A stretch of 64,000 nt of DNA from Atopobiaceae bacterium. Its GTDB lineage: Bacteria > Actinomycetota > Coriobacteriia > Coriobacteriales > Atopobiaceae. A program made the position numbers and the translations under genes. The notes under the pieces are model-generated. The model ran no database searches, was not told the DNA's origin, and saw only the letters and a list, made by a program, of their open reading frames with translations. The stretch is from contig JAKVOB010000001.1 of the NCBI GenBank assembly GCA_022483015.1, positions 868,001 through 932,000 on the forward strand, written 5' to 3'. Of this stretch, positions 45,739 to 55,347 are shown one piece after another. Positions within the stretch are counted from its first letter, which is position 1. The number at the start of each line of letters is the position of its first letter.

Positions 45739-46491
45739 GTGTCGGATTTCGAGAGGTCGGACTCCTCCCTGCTCTACGTGCAGGTCTCCGACTACGTGCG
45801 CGAGAAGATCTACTCCAAGGAGTGGGGCGTGGACGACCGCATCCCCTCCGAGCACGAGCTCATGGCCATGCTGCACCTCTCGCGCGGGACGGTGCAGAAG
45901 GGTATTCGCACCCTCGTGGACGAGGGGCTGCTCGTGCAGCAGCGCGGTCGCGGCACCTTCGTGACGCAGCCGGTCATGGCGCGTCCCTCGTCGAACAGCC
46001 TGCTCTCGTTCGCCGAGTCGATGAGCGTGCAGGGCATACCCTTCGAGACGCACGTGGTCGAGCGTTCCATCGAGACCGCCGGCAAGGCGTGCGCCTGGCA
46101 GCTCGGCATCGAGCGTGGGTCCTCCTACCTCTACCTGGCGCGCGTCCGTGAGGTCTTCGGCGAGCCGGTCATGTGCATCGAGAGCCACCTCAACATCGAG
46201 GCCATCCCCGACCTGGTCGATGCCGACTTCGAGCACGAGGGGCTCTTCTCGGCGGTGGAGCGGTGCAGCGGAAGGTCGATCGGCAGGTCCGAGATGGTCT
46301 ACTCGGCCCGTGCCTGCGGCAAGAAGCGCGGGGCCTGGCTCCGCTGCGACGAGCATGCGCCGGTGCTCGACCTCGACCAGCTGGTCCGCCTCGACGACGG
46401 GACCCCCTTCGAGTGGGGCAGCGTCTGGCTCCCGGCGAACCGCTGTGTCATCAGCTCGGCCACCGAGCGCAGCGAGGGCAGTCGGCGCTAG
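45739..46491 (+). CDS. GntR family regulator with UTRA domain
   Basis: A 250-residue repressor: winged helix at residues 12-75 (LLYVQVSDYVREKIYSKEWG, IPSEHELMAMLHLSRGTV) and a UTRA ligand domain (YLYLARVREVFGEPVMCIES). It starts at GTG 45739, with GAGAGGAG about seven bases upstream; the open frame runs further back but through other genes. It precedes the GH13 gene by 129 bp on the same strand, and UTRA repressors of the TreR kind often control alpha-glucoside genes, so GH13 is its likely target. Confidence 0.85.
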   Translation: MSDFERSDSSLLYVQVSDYVREKIYSKEWGVDDRIPSEHELMAMLHLSRGTVQKGIRTLVDEGLLVQQRGRGTFVTQPVMARPSSNSLLSFAESMSVQGIPFETHVVERSIETAGKACAWQLGIERGSSYLYLARVREVFGEPVMCIESHLNIEAIPDLVDADFEHEGLFSAVERCSGRSIGRSEMVYSARACGKKRGAWLRCDEHAPVLDLDQLVRLDDGTPFEWGSVWLPANRCVISSATERSEGSRR

Positions 46492-46620
46492 TATCCGGCG
46501 TGCTGACCCGAATGGCAGGGACCGGTGCCATCCAGATGTCCTGGGCGCCGTTGGGGGGTCTCCTCGCACGTGCGTGTCCCAGCCTGCTAGGGTTGGGCCA
46601 TTCGCGACCAAGGGGGTCCC

Positions 46621-47964
46621 ATGTCTGACATCGAATGGTTCGAGGATGCGGTCGTCTACCAGGTCTATCCGCTGGGATGTTGCGGTGCCCCCTGGGAGCA
46701 GGACTGCCAGCTGGAGCATCGCCTGCCAAGGCTCGCCCAGCCCGCCTGGGTCGACCATCTCAAGTCCCTCGGTGTGGACTGCCTGCTGCTGAACCCTGTG
46801 TTCGCGAGCGGGAGCCATGGCTATGACACCTCTGACTACCTCACCGTCGATCCCCGTCTGGGCACCAACGACGACCTTCGTGACCTGGTGGCCACCTACC
46901 ACGAGGCCGGCATCAGGGTCATGCTTGACGGGGTGTTCAACCATGCGGGCAGGGGCTTCGCGCCCTTTCGGGACGTGCTGGCCAGCCGCGAGCAGAGCCG
47001 CTACCGTGACTGGTTCAACATCTCGTTCGACGGCGACGACGGCTATGGCGACGGCCTGTGGTACGAGGACTGGGAGGGCGCCGGTGACCTCGTCAAGCTC
47101 AACCTGGGAAACGACGAGGTCAAGAACTACCTCTATGACGTCGTGCGGCGCTGGGTCGCCGACTATGACATCGATGGCCTTCGTCTTGACGTCGCCTACT
47201 GCCTCGACCTGGGGTTCCTCTGGGGTCTGCGTGACCTCGCCAACGAGGTGAAGCCGGGGTTCGTCCTCATGGGCGAGACCATGTTCGGCGACTACAACAC
47301 ATGGATGGGCGAGCACGGCTGCCACTCCGTGACGAACTACGAGTGCTACAAGGGCCTGTGGTCAGCCGTGGCGAACAAGAACCTCCCCGAGGTCACCTAC
47401 GCCTTCAAGCGCCAGTCGGGCACCGACCCGTGGTGCCTCTACACAGGTGCGCACCTCTTCGACTTCCTCGAGAACCACGACGTCGACCGCATCGCCACCA
47501 AGCTCGCCGACGCGCCACAGAAGCTCGCGCCGCTCTATGGCCTGCTCTATGGGATGCCCGGCATCCCGTGCCTCTACTATGGCGGCGAATGGGGCGTCGA
47601 GGGTGCCAAGCTCCCCGGCGACCATGAGCTTCGCCCTGCCTTCGACGTGCCTGGCGAGAATGACCTCACGACTTGGCTCAGGCGGCTGGGCACCGCCTAC
47701 CATACGACGCGTGCCCTTGCCCAAGGCGGCTACCAGGAGGTCCTGGTCCAGCCCGAGTGCTGCGTCTTCGAGCGCCTGGTCGATGACGAGTGCGGCCGCG
47801 AGCGCGTGCTCGTGGCCGTGAACATCGCCGATGAGCCTGTGCACCTCGACTTCGACGCGGGTTGTGGCCAGGCGACCGACCTCATCACCGGCGAGCTCCA
47901 TGACTTCGGCGGCGGCTCGGACCTCGAGCCCTGCTCCTGCCACTTCTGGCTCTGCGAGCGGTAG
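46621..47964 (+). CDS. GH13 alpha-amylase family glycosidase
   Basis: A 447-residue GH13 enzyme acting on alpha-glucans or maltodextrins in the cytoplasm (no signal peptide). The four conserved regions are DGVFNH, GLRLDVAY (nucleophile Asp near 188), GETMFGD (acid/base Glu near 219) and FLENHDVDR (Asp near 286). It lacks the N-terminal starch-binding domain of cyclomaltodextrinases and neopullulanases, and is short. Cysteine content is unusually high (CCGAPWEQDC and CCVF). AAGGGGG lies just before the ATG. Product glucose could feed the ROK kinase. Exact activity is unresolved. Confidence 0.85.
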   Translation: MSDIEWFEDAVVYQVYPLGCCGAPWEQDCQLEHRLPRLAQPAWVDHLKSLGVDCLLLNPVFASGSHGYDTSDYLTVDPRLGTNDDLRDLVATYHEAGIRVMLDGVFNHAGRGFAPFRDVLASREQSRYRDWFNISFDGDDGYGDGLWYEDWEGAGDLVKLNLGNDEVKNYLYDVVRRWVADYDIDGLRLDVAYCLDLGFLWGLRDLANEVKPGFVLMGETMFGDYNTWMGEHGCHSVTNYECYKGLWSAVANKNLPEVTYAFKRQSGTDPWCLYTGAHLFDFLENHDVDRIATKLADAPQKLAPLYGLLYGMPGIPCLYYGGEWGVEGAKLPGDHELRPAFDVPGENDLTTWLRRLGTAYHTTRALAQGGYQEVLVQPECCVFERLVDDECGRERVLVAVNIADEPVHLDFDAGCGQATDLITGELHDFGGGSDLEPCSCHFWLCER

Positions 47965-48011
47965 CTTCGCAGCGGGACCCGCCGCCATCCGCATCTGGGA
48001 TCGGTATGGAA

Positions 48012-48091
48012 GAAGCCCCGGCCCTCCAAAGCGAGCATCCCGCAGCCGCGCAAGGCACGGCGAGGACGCGAACGTGGAGGACCGGGGCTTC
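48012..48091. terminator. Bidirectional terminator, GH13 versus pyruvate kinase
   Basis: GAAGCCCCGGCCCTCC (48012-48027) and GGAGGACCGGGGCTTC (48076-48091) form a 16-bp stem with one mismatch and a 48-nt structured loop, in the gap between convergent genes. Confidence 0.65.
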
Positions 48092-48113
48092 GAACGTTCG
48101 GTTACGTGCGGAC

Positions 48114-49562
48114 CTACTGGACCTGCGACACCATGACCATGTTGGTGGAGGTGACGTAGTCGCCCTGCTTGGGGCTGGTCTGCGGGTCGCCGGCGGTCAC
48201 GACGACCATGTCGCCCGTATCCGCGAGGCCCTTGGACTTGGCCAGCTTGAGCGAGCCGTAGATGACGTCGGACAGGGTGCCGCGCGTGTCGGCCTTGAGG
48301 CAGGTGACGCCCCAGTAGAACGAGCACTTGCGTACGGTGACCGCGCTCTCGGAGACGGCGACGACAGGCAGGCTCGGACGGAAGTTGGAGATGAGGCGAG
48401 CCGTGCGCCCGGTCGTGGTCGGGGCGACGATGCACTTGGCGTCGACGCGCTCGGCGGTGGTGACGGCAGCGAAGCCGATGGCTCCGTTGACGTTCTTCAC
48501 GAGGTCGCCGCGGTCGTGGTACTCGGTGCGCTCCTCGAGGTACTTCTCGGTCTCGACGCAGACGGCTGCCATGGTATGGACGGCCTCGACCGGGTACTTG
48601 CCGGCCGCGGTCTCGCCGGAGAGCATGACGCAGTCCGTGCCGTCATAGACGGCGTTGGCGACGTCGGTGACCTCGGCGCGCGTCGGGCGCGGGTTGCGAA
48701 TCATGGAGTCGAGCATCTGCGTGGCGGTGATGACGGGCTTGTAGGCCTCGTTGCACTTGCGGATCATGGCCTTCTGAAGGTGCGGGACCTCCTCGGCCGG
48801 GACCTCGACGCCCAGGTCGCCGCGGGCGACCATGATGCCGGAGGCCGCGTCGAGGATCTCGTCGAAGTTCTTGACGCCCATGGCGCACTCGATCTTGGGG
48901 TAGATCGAGACGCGCGGGCAGCCGTGGTCGGCGCAGATCTTGCGGATCTCGCGCACGCCGGCGGCGTCACGGATGAACGAGGCGGCGATGGCGTCGATGC
49001 CCTGGGTGCAGCCGAAGACGATGTCGTCGATGTCCTGCTCGGTGACGGCAGGCAGGCCGATGTTGACGTTGGGGACGTTGACGCCCTTCTTCTCGCCGAG
49101 GTCGCCGCCGTTGGTGACGACGCAGCTCATGTCGGTGCCGTCGACGCTCTCGACCTCAAGGCCGATGAGGCCGTCGTCGATGAGGATGACGGAACCCTTC
49201 TCGACCTCGTTGGGAAGGTTCTTGTAGTCGAGCGAGAAGCGCTGCGCGTTGCCGGTGACGTCGTCATCGGTGGTCACGATGACCTTCTGGCCGGTCTCGA
49301 GCGTGACCTTGTTGCCGCCCTCGAGGAGTCCGGTGCGGACCTCGGGGCCCTTGGTGTCGAGCAGGATGGCGACGTTGGCGCCGAGCTCGTCAGAGATCTT
49401 GCGGACGCGGGCCATGCCGGCCTTGTGGTACTCATGGCTGCCGTGCGAGAAGTTGAAGCGGGCGACGTTCATGCCAGACTTGATGAGCTCGCGCAGGACG
49501 TCCTCGTCCTCGGTGGACGGTCCCATCGTGCAGACGATCTTCGTCCTCTTGATTTGCTGCAT
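48114..49562 (-). CDS. pyk: Pyruvate kinase
   Basis: A 482-residue pyruvate kinase, which makes pyruvate and ATP from phosphoenolpyruvate. The N-terminal TKIVCTMGPS, NFSHGSHEYH, LLDTKGPEVRTG, the active-site stretch VSIYPKIECAMGVKNFDEI-like segment and ARGDLGVE are present. Length (about 470-480) fits the single-domain-C bacterial form without the extra C-terminal PEP-utiliser domain. AGAGGATT precedes the ATG. It lies 86 bp downstream of the lactate dehydrogenase gene on the same strand, a sensible pairing for lactate fermentation; the gap has a small CCCGG/CCGGG stem around a TATATAT core. Confidence 0.95.
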   Translation of the reverse strand: MQQIKRTKIVCTMGPSTEDEDVLRELIKSGMNVARFNFSHGSHEYHKAGMARVRKISDELGANVAILLDTKGPEVRTGLLEGGNKVTLETGQKVIVTTDDDVTGNAQRFSLDYKNLPNEVEKGSVILIDDGLIGLEVESVDGTDMSCVVTNGGDLGEKKGVNVPNVNIGLPAVTEQDIDDIVFGCTQGIDAIAASFIRDAAGVREIRKICADHGCPRVSIYPKIECAMGVKNFDEILDAASGIMVARGDLGVEVPAEEVPHLQKAMIRKCNEAYKPVITATQMLDSMIRNPRPTRAEVTDVANAVYDGTDCVMLSGETAAGKYPVEAVHTMAAVCVETEKYLEERTEYHDRGDLVKNVNGAIGFAAVTTAERVDAKCIVAPTTTGRTARLISNFRPSLPVVAVSESAVTVRKCSFYWGVTCLKADTRGTLSDVIYGSLKLAKSKGLADTGDMVVVTAGDPQTSPKQGDYVTSTNMVMVSQVQ

Positions 49563-49648
49563 GTTCTGAATCCTCTTTCTCTCTTCGTTCCCCGGTCTTA
49601 TATATGTTCCGGGCGCTTATGGGTGACGCTATCTCGAGCCGTCCGGAC

Positions 49649-50653
49649 CTAGCAGACGACGTTGGGTTTCGCGATCTCCTTGCCCGCTGCGAAGTTCGCG
49701 GCGTTGGTGAGCGTGACCTGCGCGATCTGGCCCAGGGCCTCGCGCGTGAAGAAGGCCTGGTGGCTCGTCATGACGACGTTGGGGAAGGAGCAGAGGCGCG
49801 CGGTGACGGAGTCGACGATCTCGCCGGAGCGGTTCTGGTAGACGTTGGCCGTCTCCTCCTCGTAGACGTCGAGGCCTGCGGCGCCGATCTTGCCTGAGAC
49901 GATGCCGCGGATGAGGGCCTGCGTGTCGACGAGGCCGCCGCGGCCGGTGTTCACGAAGATGACGCCCTTCTTCATCTTGTCGATGGCGGTGTCATCGATC
50001 ATGTGGTAGCTGTCCTCGTTGAGGAATGCGTGCAGCGAGATGAAGTCACTGCGGCGATAGAGCTCGTCGTAGTCGACGTACTCGTCGACTACGTGCTCCT
50101 CGTCCACGAGCTTCTGGTTGGGGTACAGGTCGCTTCCCAGCACGTGCATGCCGTAGCCCTTGCAGATGCGGCACAGCGCCGCGCCGATGCGGCCGGTGCC
50201 GATGATGCCGGCGGTCTTGCCGTGGAGCGTCTCGCCCACGAGGCCGTTGAGGGAGAAGTTGTTCTCGCGGACGCGGATGTAGCCCTTGTGGATGCGGCGG
50301 TTGGCGCACTGGCCCAGTGCCATGGCGTGCTCGGCGATGGCCTCGGGGGAGTAGCCGGGGACGCGGACCACGGTGATGCCGAGGTCCTTGGCCACGGGAA
50401 CGTTCACGGCGTCGAAGCCGGCGCAGCGCATGAGGACGAGGTTGATGTCGAAGCCCTTGAGGATCTCGAGCGTCATGGCCGAGACGTCGTGGTTCACGAA
50501 GGCGCAGACCGCGTCATAGCCGCGGGCGAGGGCTGCCGTCATGGGGTTCAGGCCGGTCTCGGTGTAGTCGATCTTGATGCCGGGGAAGTCGGCAATCTCG
50601 GCGTCGAACGACTCCTTGTCGTAGCTCTCGGCACCGTAGAATAGAATCTTCAT
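49649..50653 (-). CDS. ldhA: D-2-hydroxyacid dehydrogenase, D-lactate dehydrogenase type
   Basis: A 334-residue NAD-dependent D-2-hydroxyacid dehydrogenase. It opens MKILFYGAESYDKESF, has the nucleotide loop GIIGTGRIGAALCRI near residue 150, NTGRGGLVDTQAL with its catalytic-Arg region, the Glu in GLDVYEEE, and the catalytic His in MTSHQAFFT near 297. This set matches fermentative LdhA, reducing pyruvate to D-lactate and restoring NAD+. The ATG at 50653 has GGGAGC upstream; a longer frame exists but is not family-like. Upstream of pyk on the same strand. Confidence 0.88.
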   Translation of the reverse strand: MKILFYGAESYDKESFDAEIADFPGIKIDYTETGLNPMTAALARGYDAVCAFVNHDVSAMTLEILKGFDINLVLMRCAGFDAVNVPVAKDLGITVVRVPGYSPEAIAEHAMALGQCANRRIHKGYIRVRENNFSLNGLVGETLHGKTAGIIGTGRIGAALCRICKGYGMHVLGSDLYPNQKLVDEEHVVDEYVDYDELYRRSDFISLHAFLNEDSYHMIDDTAIDKMKKGVIFVNTGRGGLVDTQALIRGIVSGKIGAAGLDVYEEETANVYQNRSGEIVDSVTARLCSFPNVVMTSHQAFFTREALGQIAQVTLTNAANFAAGKEIAKPNVVC

Positions 50654-50746
50654 GCAGCTATGCTCCCAAAATCGTGATGGTCGGTCGGGACGTGCCATGG
50701 TGTATGGGCACCGTCCCCCTACATATTCTCAAACGTTCATAGTCTA

Positions 50747-50776
50747 TCGCAGAACCGGACATGGCGGGTTCTGCGA
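50747..50776. promoter_or_regulatory. Palindrome upstream of ldhA
   Basis: TCGCAGAACC and GGTTCTGCGA form a perfect 10-bp inverted repeat with a 10-nt centre, 94 bp upstream of ldhA in the 375-bp gap between ldhA and the calcium ATPase. A candidate operator or hairpin. Similar words (GAACCGATTCTGCCCGTCGC) follow at about 50824. The rest of the gap shows a T-rich run at 50867-50882 and no gene. Confidence 0.4.
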
Positions 50777-51028
50777 CATCGTCCGTAACAAAGTGGACAA
50801 ATACCAGGTGACAGGGCGAGAAGAACCGATTCTGCCCGTCGCTTGACCACAACCTGGCGGTCAACCTTTTCCAACCTTTTTTGTGGCTCGGGGGTGCGGG
50901 TTGCCGGCGCGGGTATGATAGGTGGGTCACTGCAAGGCCTGGCATGAGCCTTGGTGAGCCCTTGCCCCACTCCCGGGGAATTATGATCGGGCACCGATGT
51001 GCCGGGCGAACAACCCCGGGAGGGAACC

Positions 51029-53740
51029 GTGAAGGAATACCTAGAGGCGTCCGACGACGTCCTCGCAGCGTGCAAGAGCGACGCCGAGAACGGCCTCACG
51101 TCCGACGAGGCAGCAAGGCGCCTGTCCGAGAACGGCCCCAACAAGCTCGACGAGGCCAAGAAGGACCCGATCTGGAAGCGCCTGCTCGCCCAGATGGCCG
51201 ACCCCATGATCATCATGCTGCTCGTGGCTGCCGTGATCTCGGCCGTAACCGGCATGGCCCAGGGCGACGGCGACTTCGCCGACGTCGTCATCATCCTGTT
51301 CGTGGTCGTGGTGAACGCCGTGCTCGGCGTGGTCCAGGAGAGCAAGGCCGAGGAGGCCCTCGAGGCGCTCCAGGAGATGAGCGGTGCGACCTCCAAGGTC
51401 GTCCGTGATGGCTCGCAGCTCGAGGTCAAGTCCCAGGACCTCGTGGTCGGCGACGTCATCGTGCTCGAGGCGGGCGACGCCGTCCCCGCCGACTGCCGCT
51501 TCATCGAGTCAGCCACCTGCAAGGTCGAGGAGTCCGCGCTGACGGGCGAGTCCGTGCCCGTCGAGAAGCACGTCGAGCCCGTGGCGATCCCCGACGAGGC
51601 CGACGACGTCCCCCTGGGTGACCGCAGGAACATGTGCTACATGGGCTCCGTCGTGGTCTACGGTCGCGGTCGTGCCGTGGTCGTGGCCACCGGCATGAGG
51701 ACCGAGATGGGCAAGATCGCCGACTCCATCACGCAGGCCACCGAGGAGCTCACACCGCTCCAGGTCAAGCTCGCCGAGCTCTCGAAGGTCCTCACCATCC
51801 TCGTGTGCGTCATCTGCGCCGTCATCTTCGGCGTGGGCTTCCTGAAGCACGGTGCCGAGTTCCTCTCGCAGCCCGAGCTCATCCTCGACACCTTCATGGT
51901 GGCCGTGTCGCTCGCCGTGGCCGCCATCCCCGAGGGCCTCGTGGCCGTGGTCACGATCGTGCTCTCCATCGGCGTCACGAAGATGAGCCACCACAACGCC
52001 ATCATCCGCAAGCTCACCGCCGTCGAGACCCTGGGCTGCACGCAGCTCATCTGCTCGGACAAGACGGGCACGCTCACCCAGAACAAGATGACGGTCATGC
52101 ACCACTACACGCAGAACAGGGACAGCCTCGTGACCACGATGGCGCTGTGCTGCGACGCCAAGTGGGACGACGCCGAGGGCAAGGCCCAGGGCGAGCCCAC
52201 CGAGGCGGCCCTCGTGGCCGATGCCGCCAAGCACGGCTTCACCACGCGCGAGCTCGACGACGACAACCCCCGCACCGGGGAGGCGCCCTTCGACTCCGGG
52301 CGCAAGATGATGAGCGTGGTCAACCTCGACGAGCGCGGCCACTACGTCCAGCACACCAAGGGTGCGCCCGACGTCCTCCTCGCCCGCTGCACCAAGGTGC
52401 TCACCTCCGACGGCGAGGTCGACCTCACCGACGAGCTCCGTGCCAAGGTCATGGAGCACAACAAGTCCATGGCCGACGACGCCCTGCGCGTGATGGCCGC
52501 CGCACGGCGCGACCTCGGCACGGTCGAGCCTGCCAGCTACGAGGCGGCAGACCTCGAGCACGACCTCACCTTCGTGGGCCTCTCCGGCATGATCGACCCG
52601 GTCCGTCCCGAGGTGAAGGCCGCCATCGCCGAGGCCCATGGCGCCGGCATCCGCGTGGTCATGATCACGGGCGACCACATCGACACGGCCGTGGCCATCG
52701 CCAAGGAGCTCGGCATCATCACCGACCGCGCGCAGGCCACCACGGGGGCCGCCCTCGACCGCATGGACGACGAGGAGTTCTCGAGGCGCATCGCCGACTT
52801 CGGCGTCTACGCCCGCGTGCAGCCCGAGCACAAGGTCCGCATCGTCGAGACGTGGAAGGCCCACGACAAGGTCGTCGCCATGACGGGCGACGGCGTCAAC
52901 GACGCGCCCTCCATCAAGCGCGCCGACATCGGCATCGGCATGGGCATCACGGGCACCGACGTCACCAAGAACGTGGCCGACATGGTGCTGGCCGACGACA
53001 ACTTCGCCACCATCGTCTCGGCGGTGGAGGAGGGCCGGCGCATCTACGACAACATCAGGAAGGCCATCCAGTTCCTGCTGTCGTCCAACCTCGCCGAGGT
53101 CATCGCCGTCTTCGTGGCGAGCCTCGTGGGCTTCACCATCCTCGAGCCCACGCACCTGCTCTGGATCAACCTCATCACGGACTGCTTCCCGGCGCTGGCG
53201 CTCGGCATGGAGGTCGCCGAGAGGGGCATCATGCAGCGCAGGCCTCGCGACAAGTCCGACGGCATCTTCGCTGGCGGCCTGGGCCTCGACTGCGCCTTCC
53301 AGGGCATCGTGATCGCCATCCTGACGCTCGTCTCGTACTTCATCGGCCACAACCTCGAGTATGGCACCATGGACATCTCGCAGGTCATCGCTGACCCCAC
53401 GCTGGGCCGCGAGGGCATGACGATGGCGTTCCTCACGCTCTCGATGGTCGAGATGTTCCACTCGTTCAACATGCGTAGTCGCAGGCAGTCCATCTTCACC
53501 ATCCGTCACCAGAACGTGTGGCTCTGGGGTTCGTTGGCCTTGTCGCTGCTGCTCACCTGGTGCGTCATCGAGATCGACCCGATCGCGAACGCCTTCGGCT
53601 TCGCCGAGCTCAGCCTGTCGACCTATGGCGTGGCGATGCTGCTGGCCTTCATGGTCATCCCCATCAACGAGGTCTACAAGGCCGTCATGCGGCGCGTCGA
53701 GCGCGGGCGCAACGTCGTGGCGCCAGGGGATGCTGCCTAG
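51029..53740 (+). CDS. P-type calcium-transporting ATPase (P2 type)
   Basis: A 903-residue membrane ion pump of the SERCA/PMCA-like bacterial group. Present are the N-terminal cation ATPase domain (GLTSDEAARRLSENGPNKL), TGES in the actuator domain, the M4 ion-site AAIPEGLVAVVTI, the phosphorylated Asp in CSDKTGTLTQNKM near 344, and GDGVNDAPSIKRADIG near the hinge, followed by the C-terminal transport helices. I place the start at the GTG at 51029, with GGGAGGG four bases upstream. Relatives export calcium; sodium or other ions are possible. It is followed with no gap by rsgA. Confidence 0.88.
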   Translation: MKEYLEASDDVLAACKSDAENGLTSDEAARRLSENGPNKLDEAKKDPIWKRLLAQMADPMIIMLLVAAVISAVTGMAQGDGDFADVVIILFVVVVNAVLGVVQESKAEEALEALQEMSGATSKVVRDGSQLEVKSQDLVVGDVIVLEAGDAVPADCRFIESATCKVEESALTGESVPVEKHVEPVAIPDEADDVPLGDRRNMCYMGSVVVYGRGRAVVVATGMRTEMGKIADSITQATEELTPLQVKLAELSKVLTILVCVICAVIFGVGFLKHGAEFLSQPELILDTFMVAVSLAVAAIPEGLVAVVTIVLSIGVTKMSHHNAIIRKLTAVETLGCTQLICSDKTGTLTQNKMTVMHHYTQNRDSLVTTMALCCDAKWDDAEGKAQGEPTEAALVADAAKHGFTTRELDDDNPRTGEAPFDSGRKMMSVVNLDERGHYVQHTKGAPDVLLARCTKVLTSDGEVDLTDELRAKVMEHNKSMADDALRVMAAARRDLGTVEPASYEAADLEHDLTFVGLSGMIDPVRPEVKAAIAEAHGAGIRVVMITGDHIDTAVAIAKELGIITDRAQATTGAALDRMDDEEFSRRIADFGVYARVQPEHKVRIVETWKAHDKVVAMTGDGVNDAPSIKRADIGIGMGITGTDVTKNVADMVLADDNFATIVSAVEEGRRIYDNIRKAIQFLLSSNLAEVIAVFVASLVGFTILEPTHLLWINLITDCFPALALGMEVAERGIMQRRPRDKSDGIFAGGLGLDCAFQGIVIAILTLVSYFIGHNLEYGTMDISQVIADPTLGREGMTMAFLTLSMVEMFHSFNMRSRRQSIFTIRHQNVWLWGSLALSLLLTWCVIEIDPIANAFGFAELSLSTYGVAMLLAFMVIPINEVYKAVMRRVERGRNVVAPGDAA

Positions 53741-54931
53741 GTGGCGCGTCGGCGCAACAAGCATGACCAGGGCGCGCGCTCGCGCGCACGCCACAGCGAG
53801 GGCGCAGGTGGGGCACAGGTTGCCCTGCCTGCGCTCTCCTCCCTTCTCGACGTCCCTCCCTTCGACGACCTCGCCAGCGACGCTGTCCAGCGGGCCGCGT
53901 TCGCCCAGGCGTGCGAGCGGGTCGTGCGAGAGTACGGAGTGGACGCCGACGAGCTCTGCATGGGGTGCGTCGTCCGTCTCGACCGGGGGTTCCCTGCGGT
54001 GGTGTGTGCCTCGGGGCTCATCCGGGCCGAGCATGCGGCGCGTCTCGCCAAGCTCGACGAGATCCGCCCTGCCGTGGGAGACTGGGTCGTCTGCCGGAGG
54101 CCTCCCGAGCACGACATGGGCGTGATCGAGGAGGTCCTGCCCCGCAGCTCCGAGCTGGCACGCTGGCGGGGAGGCACGCGTGGCGAGCGTCAGACGCTCG
54201 CTGCCAACGTGGACGTGGTCCTCGTGGCCCAGCAGCTGGGGGACCGGCCCCTCGCATGTGATCGCATCGTGCGCTCGGTGGTGGTGGCGCTCGATGGCGG
54301 TTCGGCCGTGGCCGTGGTGCTCACCAAGGCCGACCGTGCCGGGGCCCCTGGCCTCGAGCGTGACGCGTCGTTGGTACGGGAGGTACTGGGCGAGGGCGTA
54401 CCGGTGGTCGCCACGGCGGCCGGTGCCGATGACGCGTGTGACCTGGCCGATGCTGCAGCGCGCTCCGGTGCGGCCTGGGGCACGGATGCGGTCGCGGGTC
54501 TCGTGGGCCCTCGACGCGTGGGCGTGGTGCTGGGCGAGTCCGGCGCCGGCAAGTCGACGCTGCTGAACGCCCTCCTCGGCCATGAGGCACTCGAGGTCGG
54601 CGAGGTCCGCGGGCGTGACGACGCGGGCCGGCATACCACCGTCGCCCGGCGTATGGTGGCGCTTCCGCAGGGTGGGGTGATCGTGGACGCGCCGGGGCTC
54701 CGGAGCTTGCCGGTGCTCGGCCACGAGGAGGGGCTCTCGAGGGCCTTCCCGCTCGTCACCGAGGCGGCCGGGATGTGCCGCTTCCGCGACTGCACGCATA
54801 CCTCCGAGCCGGGATGTGCCGTGCTCGCGGCATGTGAGGCGGGGGAGTTCCCCCCGGCACGCCTCGAGGCCTATCGTGCCATCGCGGCCGAGATGGACCA
54901 TGCCCGCCGCATGCTCGACCCTGACGTGTAG
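53741..54931 (+). CDS. rsgA: Ribosome small subunit-dependent GTPase A
   Basis: A 396-residue circularly permuted GTPase that helps late 30S subunit maturation. An OB-fold region comes first; the G domain has motifs in the permuted order: LTKAD (G4) near 200, then the P-loop GESGAGKSTLLNALLG near 264, then VDAPGLRSL (G3). The C-terminal zinc site reads CRFRDCTHTSEPGC. It starts with GTG directly after the ATPase stop. A basic N-terminal extension of about 20 residues (RRRNKHD) is common in this group and may aid rRNA binding. Length is above the usual 290-350. Confidence 0.9.
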   Translation: MARRRNKHDQGARSRARHSEGAGGAQVALPALSSLLDVPPFDDLASDAVQRAAFAQACERVVREYGVDADELCMGCVVRLDRGFPAVVCASGLIRAEHAARLAKLDEIRPAVGDWVVCRRPPEHDMGVIEEVLPRSSELARWRGGTRGERQTLAANVDVVLVAQQLGDRPLACDRIVRSVVVALDGGSAVAVVLTKADRAGAPGLERDASLVREVLGEGVPVVATAAGADDACDLADAAARSGAAWGTDAVAGLVGPRRVGVVLGESGAGKSTLLNALLGHEALEVGEVRGRDDAGRHTTVARRMVALPQGGVIVDAPGLRSLPVLGHEEGLSRAFPLVTEAAGMCRFRDCTHTSEPGCAVLAACEAGEFPPARLEAYRAIAAEMDHARRMLDPDV

Positions 54932-55034
54932 GTGCGGGGAGGCCGGGGCCAGGCGAGGCCATCCCGGTGTCTTCCCATTCCTGATGTGTGACGGCGCGGG
55001 TGTCGGTCCTCTGGTCCGGGTGCCTTGGGCGTCT

Positions 55035-55124
55035 TGTTACACGACCCCTCCGGTTTGGCAGAATCGCGTCACGCGACCCCTCGCGTTCGGCAGGAATCCT
55101 GCGAACAGGAGGGGTTAGGTAACA
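55035..55124. repeat. Palindromic element upstream of the Tad locus
   Basis: TGTTACACGACCCCTCC at the left and GGAGGGGTTAGGTAACA at the right pair over about 17 bp with a few mismatches. Inside are two imperfect direct repeats of about 24 bp beginning CGACCCCTC (55042 and 55074), and an inner odd palindrome CAGGAATCCTG. It lies in the 527-bp gap between rsgA and the Tad operon. A structured RNA or a small mobile repeat are both possible; nothing codes here. Confidence 0.55.
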
Positions 55125-55319
55125 CTGCGCTCGGCCGAGAGGGACATGTGGCTGGCGAGGTGCCGGCATCAGACCGAACGCTCGCATCCCGTGAGGTGTC
55201 CGCGCCGCCCGCGGGTGATGGGCGACCTCCTGCCATGGAGGTCGTGAGGAGGCGCCGGGACTGCCCATGTCCGCACCCAAACCCACGCCGGTCTCATCGG
55301 GGTGGTCCTTCTCGGCGTC

Positions 55320-55347
55320 TGACAGGGTTTGTCAGGACGTTGTCAGG
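55320..55347. promoter_or_regulatory. Three phased TGwCAGG repeats before the Tad operon
   Basis: TGACAGG at 55320, TGTCAGG at 55330 and TGTCAGG at 55341 are spaced 10 and 11 bp, about one helical turn, 110-140 bp before the first Tad gene. Such phased direct repeats are typical of response-regulator sites. No regulator gene is next to them. Confidence 0.45.

Noticed and set aside
51509-54901. 1,130-codon minus-strand open frame opposite the calcium ATPase and rsgA
   Set aside because: It spans two unrelated, well-supported genes on the other strand and has shadow-type composition.
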